Of a stretch of 13,480 nucleotides of DNA, positions 11,716 to 13,480 are shown in pieces. The stretch lies in NCBI GenBank assembly GCA_039809105.1, contig JBDHUJ010000036.1, forward strand, positions 1 to 13,480. Reading direction: 5' to 3'. The position numbers were made by a program, and so were the translations under genes. The notes under the pieces are model-generated. The model searched no databases. It saw only the letters and a list, made by a program, of their open reading frames with translations, and had not been told where the DNA came from. Origin of the DNA: JBDHUJ01 sp039809105. Lineage in GTDB: Bacteria; Patescibacteriota; Saccharimonadia; Saccharimonadales; UBA4665. Within the stretch, counting starts at the first letter, position 1, and every line of letters begins with the position of its first letter.

Positions 11716-13323
11716 ATGAGTCAAGATGCCCGACTGGACGAGGAGCAGTCTACCCAGCGTCGTGCCCAAATTTTAGGCACCACGTACTTGGACACCTCGA
11801 AGCTTGCCGAAAAACCACTGTTCAAAGACATACTGTCGCTCGATGAGCTGCACCGTTTGCGTGTCATCCCCATTCACGCCGACCAAAGTAACATTCTCTT
11901 CGGCATGACCACTACGACGTCGCAGCAAACCATGAATATGCTCACCGGCCGGTTTACCGACCAGCGGGTTACTTTTAATCTCATTTCCGACACAGGGTAC
12001 CGCGAATACATGCTGTTGTACGACCCACCGAAGCAAGTGGTCTACCACGACATATCGATAAACACTGGCAATAACGACCAGGTCATAGCTCAGGTCTCGG
12101 GTATGCTCGAACAGGTCCGGGCCGACGACATGCTGGCCTATTTGGTGAGCCAGGCGCACAACCTGAACGCCAGCGACATACACATCGAAACCGAAACCGA
12201 CCACACGCGTATCCGCTTTCGTATAGACGGGGTGCTGCACCCGGTGGCCAAACTGCAGCACGACAAATACCGCATACTTATGAGTGCCATCGCTTCGGCG
12301 GGCAATGTCAGTACTAGCGCCGACGAAGCCCAGCAGGGCCACATTGCCCAGAAGGTCACCATGGCCGACGGCACGAACGTGGACGTGAACGTCCGTCTGG
12401 AAACGGTGCCGACGGTAAATGGTGTCGACGCCGTGATGCGTTTGTTTAATATGGACGAAAGCAGATACAACCTCGACCGGCTTGGTTTGTCGGAGGACGA
12501 GCGGGCGGTGGTGGACGCCATAATCGCTAAGCCGAGCGGTCTAGTGCTCATCGTCGGTCCGACCGGTTCCGGTAAAACGACTACGCTGTACAGCATGCTC
12601 AACTCGCTCAAGAGCGACGAGCGCAAGATTATAACCGTCGAAGACCCGGTCGAATACCAATTCCCCGGCATCGTGCAGATACCCATAAACAGTACGCAGG
12701 CGGGTAATGACGGTCGATTTGCCGAAAAGCTTCGTGCTATCCTGCGACTTGACCCGGACATTGTCATGGTGGGCGAGATTCGCGACACCGATACGTCTCG
12801 GACGGCGTTGCAGGCGAGCTTGACCGGTCACTTGGTGCTAGCCACCTTCCACGCCTCTTCGGCTGCGGCTGCTTTGACGCGCCTGAGCGACATCATCGGT
12901 CAGAATCCGCTGTTCGTGTCGGCCATACGCCTAGTAATGGCGCAGCGGCTTATACGCAAACTGGACGACACTACCAAACAAGCCTATGCGCCCTCTGAGC
13001 CAGAGCTACAAACCATACAGAGTGTGCTCGAAACGTTGCCGCAGGGCTACCAGTGGCCAGACTTGCACACGCTACAACTCTACAAACCCGGTTCTTCGCC
13101 CGAAAATCCGTACGGGTACCAAGGCCAGTTGGCGCTCCGCGAGCAGTTTATAATGAGCGGCGAAATTCGTACGCTACTCGAAAGCCACGACCACGTGCTT
13201 TCGGCCCAGGAAATCGAAGCGTCGGCCGTCCGCAGTGGCATGCTGACTATGCTTCAAAAAGGCATACTCAAAGTCTGCGCCGGCGAAACCACTCTCGACG
13301 AAGTCTTCCGCGTCGTCGGCTAG
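11716..13323 (+). CDS. pilB: Type IV pilus assembly/type II secretion ATPase (PilB/GspE family)
   Basis: A 535-residue hexameric motor ATPase that powers pilin assembly at the cytoplasmic face of the membrane. An N-terminal GspE-N-like domain (about 15-110) begins with LGTTYLDTSKLAEKPLF. The N2 domain holds ASDIHIETETDHTRIRFRID. The core has Walker A GPTGSGKTTT (from residue 281), the Asp box ITVEDPVEYQFPGIVQ, Walker B-like DPDIVMVGEIRD (346-357) and the His box LTGHLVLATFHA. The usual four-cysteine zinc knuckle after QRLIRKL is missing: that position reads DDTTKQAYAP, and the protein's only cysteine lies near its end. No pilC or pilT follows in the window. The start is set by TATAAT 7 bases upstream; 13 more residues are possible from GTG 11677. 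Confidence 0.92.
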   Translation: MSQDARLDEEQSTQRRAQILGTTYLDTSKLAEKPLFKDILSLDELHRLRVIPIHADQSNILFGMTTTTSQQTMNMLTGRFTDQRVTFNLISDTGYREYMLLYDPPKQVVYHDISINTGNNDQVIAQVSGMLEQVRADDMLAYLVSQAHNLNASDIHIETETDHTRIRFRIDGVLHPVAKLQHDKYRILMSAIASAGNVSTSADEAQQGHIAQKVTMADGTNVDVNVRLETVPTVNGVDAVMRLFNMDESRYNLDRLGLSEDERAVVDAIIAKPSGLVLIVGPTGSGKTTTLYSMLNSLKSDERKIITVEDPVEYQFPGIVQIPINSTQAGNDGRFAEKLRAILRLDPDIVMVGEIRDTDTSRTALQASLTGHLVLATFHASSAAAALTRLSDIIGQNPLFVSAIRLVMAQRLIRKLDDTTKQAYAPSEPELQTIQSVLETLPQGYQWPDLHTLQLYKPGSSPENPYGYQGQLALREQFIMSGEIRTLLESHDHVLSAQEIEASAVRSGMLTMLQKGILKVCAGETTLDEVFRVVG

Positions 13324-13388
13324 CCTAGACTCTTAAAACTCTGTCACCCCGGGCTTGACCTCACTGCCGTTAACTTAAGCCCCCCACC

Positions 13389-13480
13389 CTAGAACACCGT
13401 TTTCCGCTGCCGCTTCCACCAGCCCAGCAGGTGGTTGCTTGACCGCTGTTCTCGCGGGGGCTTCCGGTCTTTTCGTGTGA
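13389..13480 (-). CDS. Possible C-terminal fragment of a basic protein
   Basis: On the minus strand one frame is open from the window edge to TAG at 13391-13389 and encodes 29 residues rich in Arg and Lys, ending LLGWWKRQRKTVF. Such a basic, aromatic tail could be the end of a membrane protein, but the other two minus-strand frames are also open over most of this stretch, so the choice is weak. If real it converges on pilB with 65 bases between stops. No terminator hairpin with a T-run was found in 13324-13388. Confidence 0.3.
   Translation of the reverse strand, partial: TRKDRKPPREQRSSNHLLGWWKRQRKTVF

Noticed and set aside
1..13480. Alternative genetic code with UGA read as glycine
   Set aside because: No in-frame TGA occurs in the long, well-recognised genes (dnaE, pilB, the lectin, CAP), which would be unexpected if UGA were a normal sense codon.
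1..13480. tRNA, rRNA, CRISPR array, insertion sequence or replication origin
   Set aside because: I looked in the spacers for cloverleaf-like arms, rRNA-like conserved stretches, regularly spaced repeats, transposase motifs and DnaA-box clusters and found none that I could support.

Overview
The window most resembles a member of the Patescibacteria (Candidate Phyla Radiation), probably a Saccharibacteria-like organism of moderate-to-high GC. This is inferred from three things: small, mostly single-gene transcription units; many genes whose -10 box sits 6-8 nt before the start codon (leaderless transcription); and AT-rich degenerate repeats in spacers, of a kind I recall from this group. The standard bacterial code fits. 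No long gene has an internal TGA, although TGA is nearly absent as a stop.

Layout, left to right. (1) The 3' end of an unrecognised gene. (2) A secreted beta-propeller protein with a C-terminal three-repeat ricin-type (CBM13-like) lectin, the one gene with a classical -35/-10 promoter and a good Shine-Dalgarno. (3) A 160-bp spacer packed with four hairpins or palindromes. (4) A small operon of a membrane/amphipathic protein, a YtxH-like protein and a five-cysteine hypothetical. (5) A histidine phosphatase whose start codon directly follows an intrinsic terminator, converging on a Nudix hydrolase. (6) A HAD phosphatase overlapping tail-to-tail with a coiled-coil protein. (7) dnaE, the replicative polymerase alpha subunit with an apparently intact PHP domain. 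(8) Two minus-strand hypotheticals in one frame, separated by the only TGA stop in the window. (9) A membrane-anchored CAP/SCP protein. (10) A SPOUT (TrmH-family) RNA methyltransferase bracketed by two AT-rich inverted-repeat elements. (11) A PilB/GspE-type pilus ATPase, then the 3' end of a possible minus-strand gene.

The genes do not form one pathway. They combine a core replication enzyme, small housekeeping hydrolases, an RNA modification enzyme and a cell-surface set (propeller-lectin, CAP protein, pilus ATPase). The surface set would suit an organism that attaches to other cells or polymers, but that is inference from families.

I see no clear undescribed multi-gene system. The most interesting signals are non-coding: the paired repeat elements around the methyltransferase gene, the recurring TGn-TATAnT leaderless promoters, the terminator between promoter and start codon at 2965-3030, the hairpin cluster at 1647-1802, and the in-frame TGA at 9521-9523.
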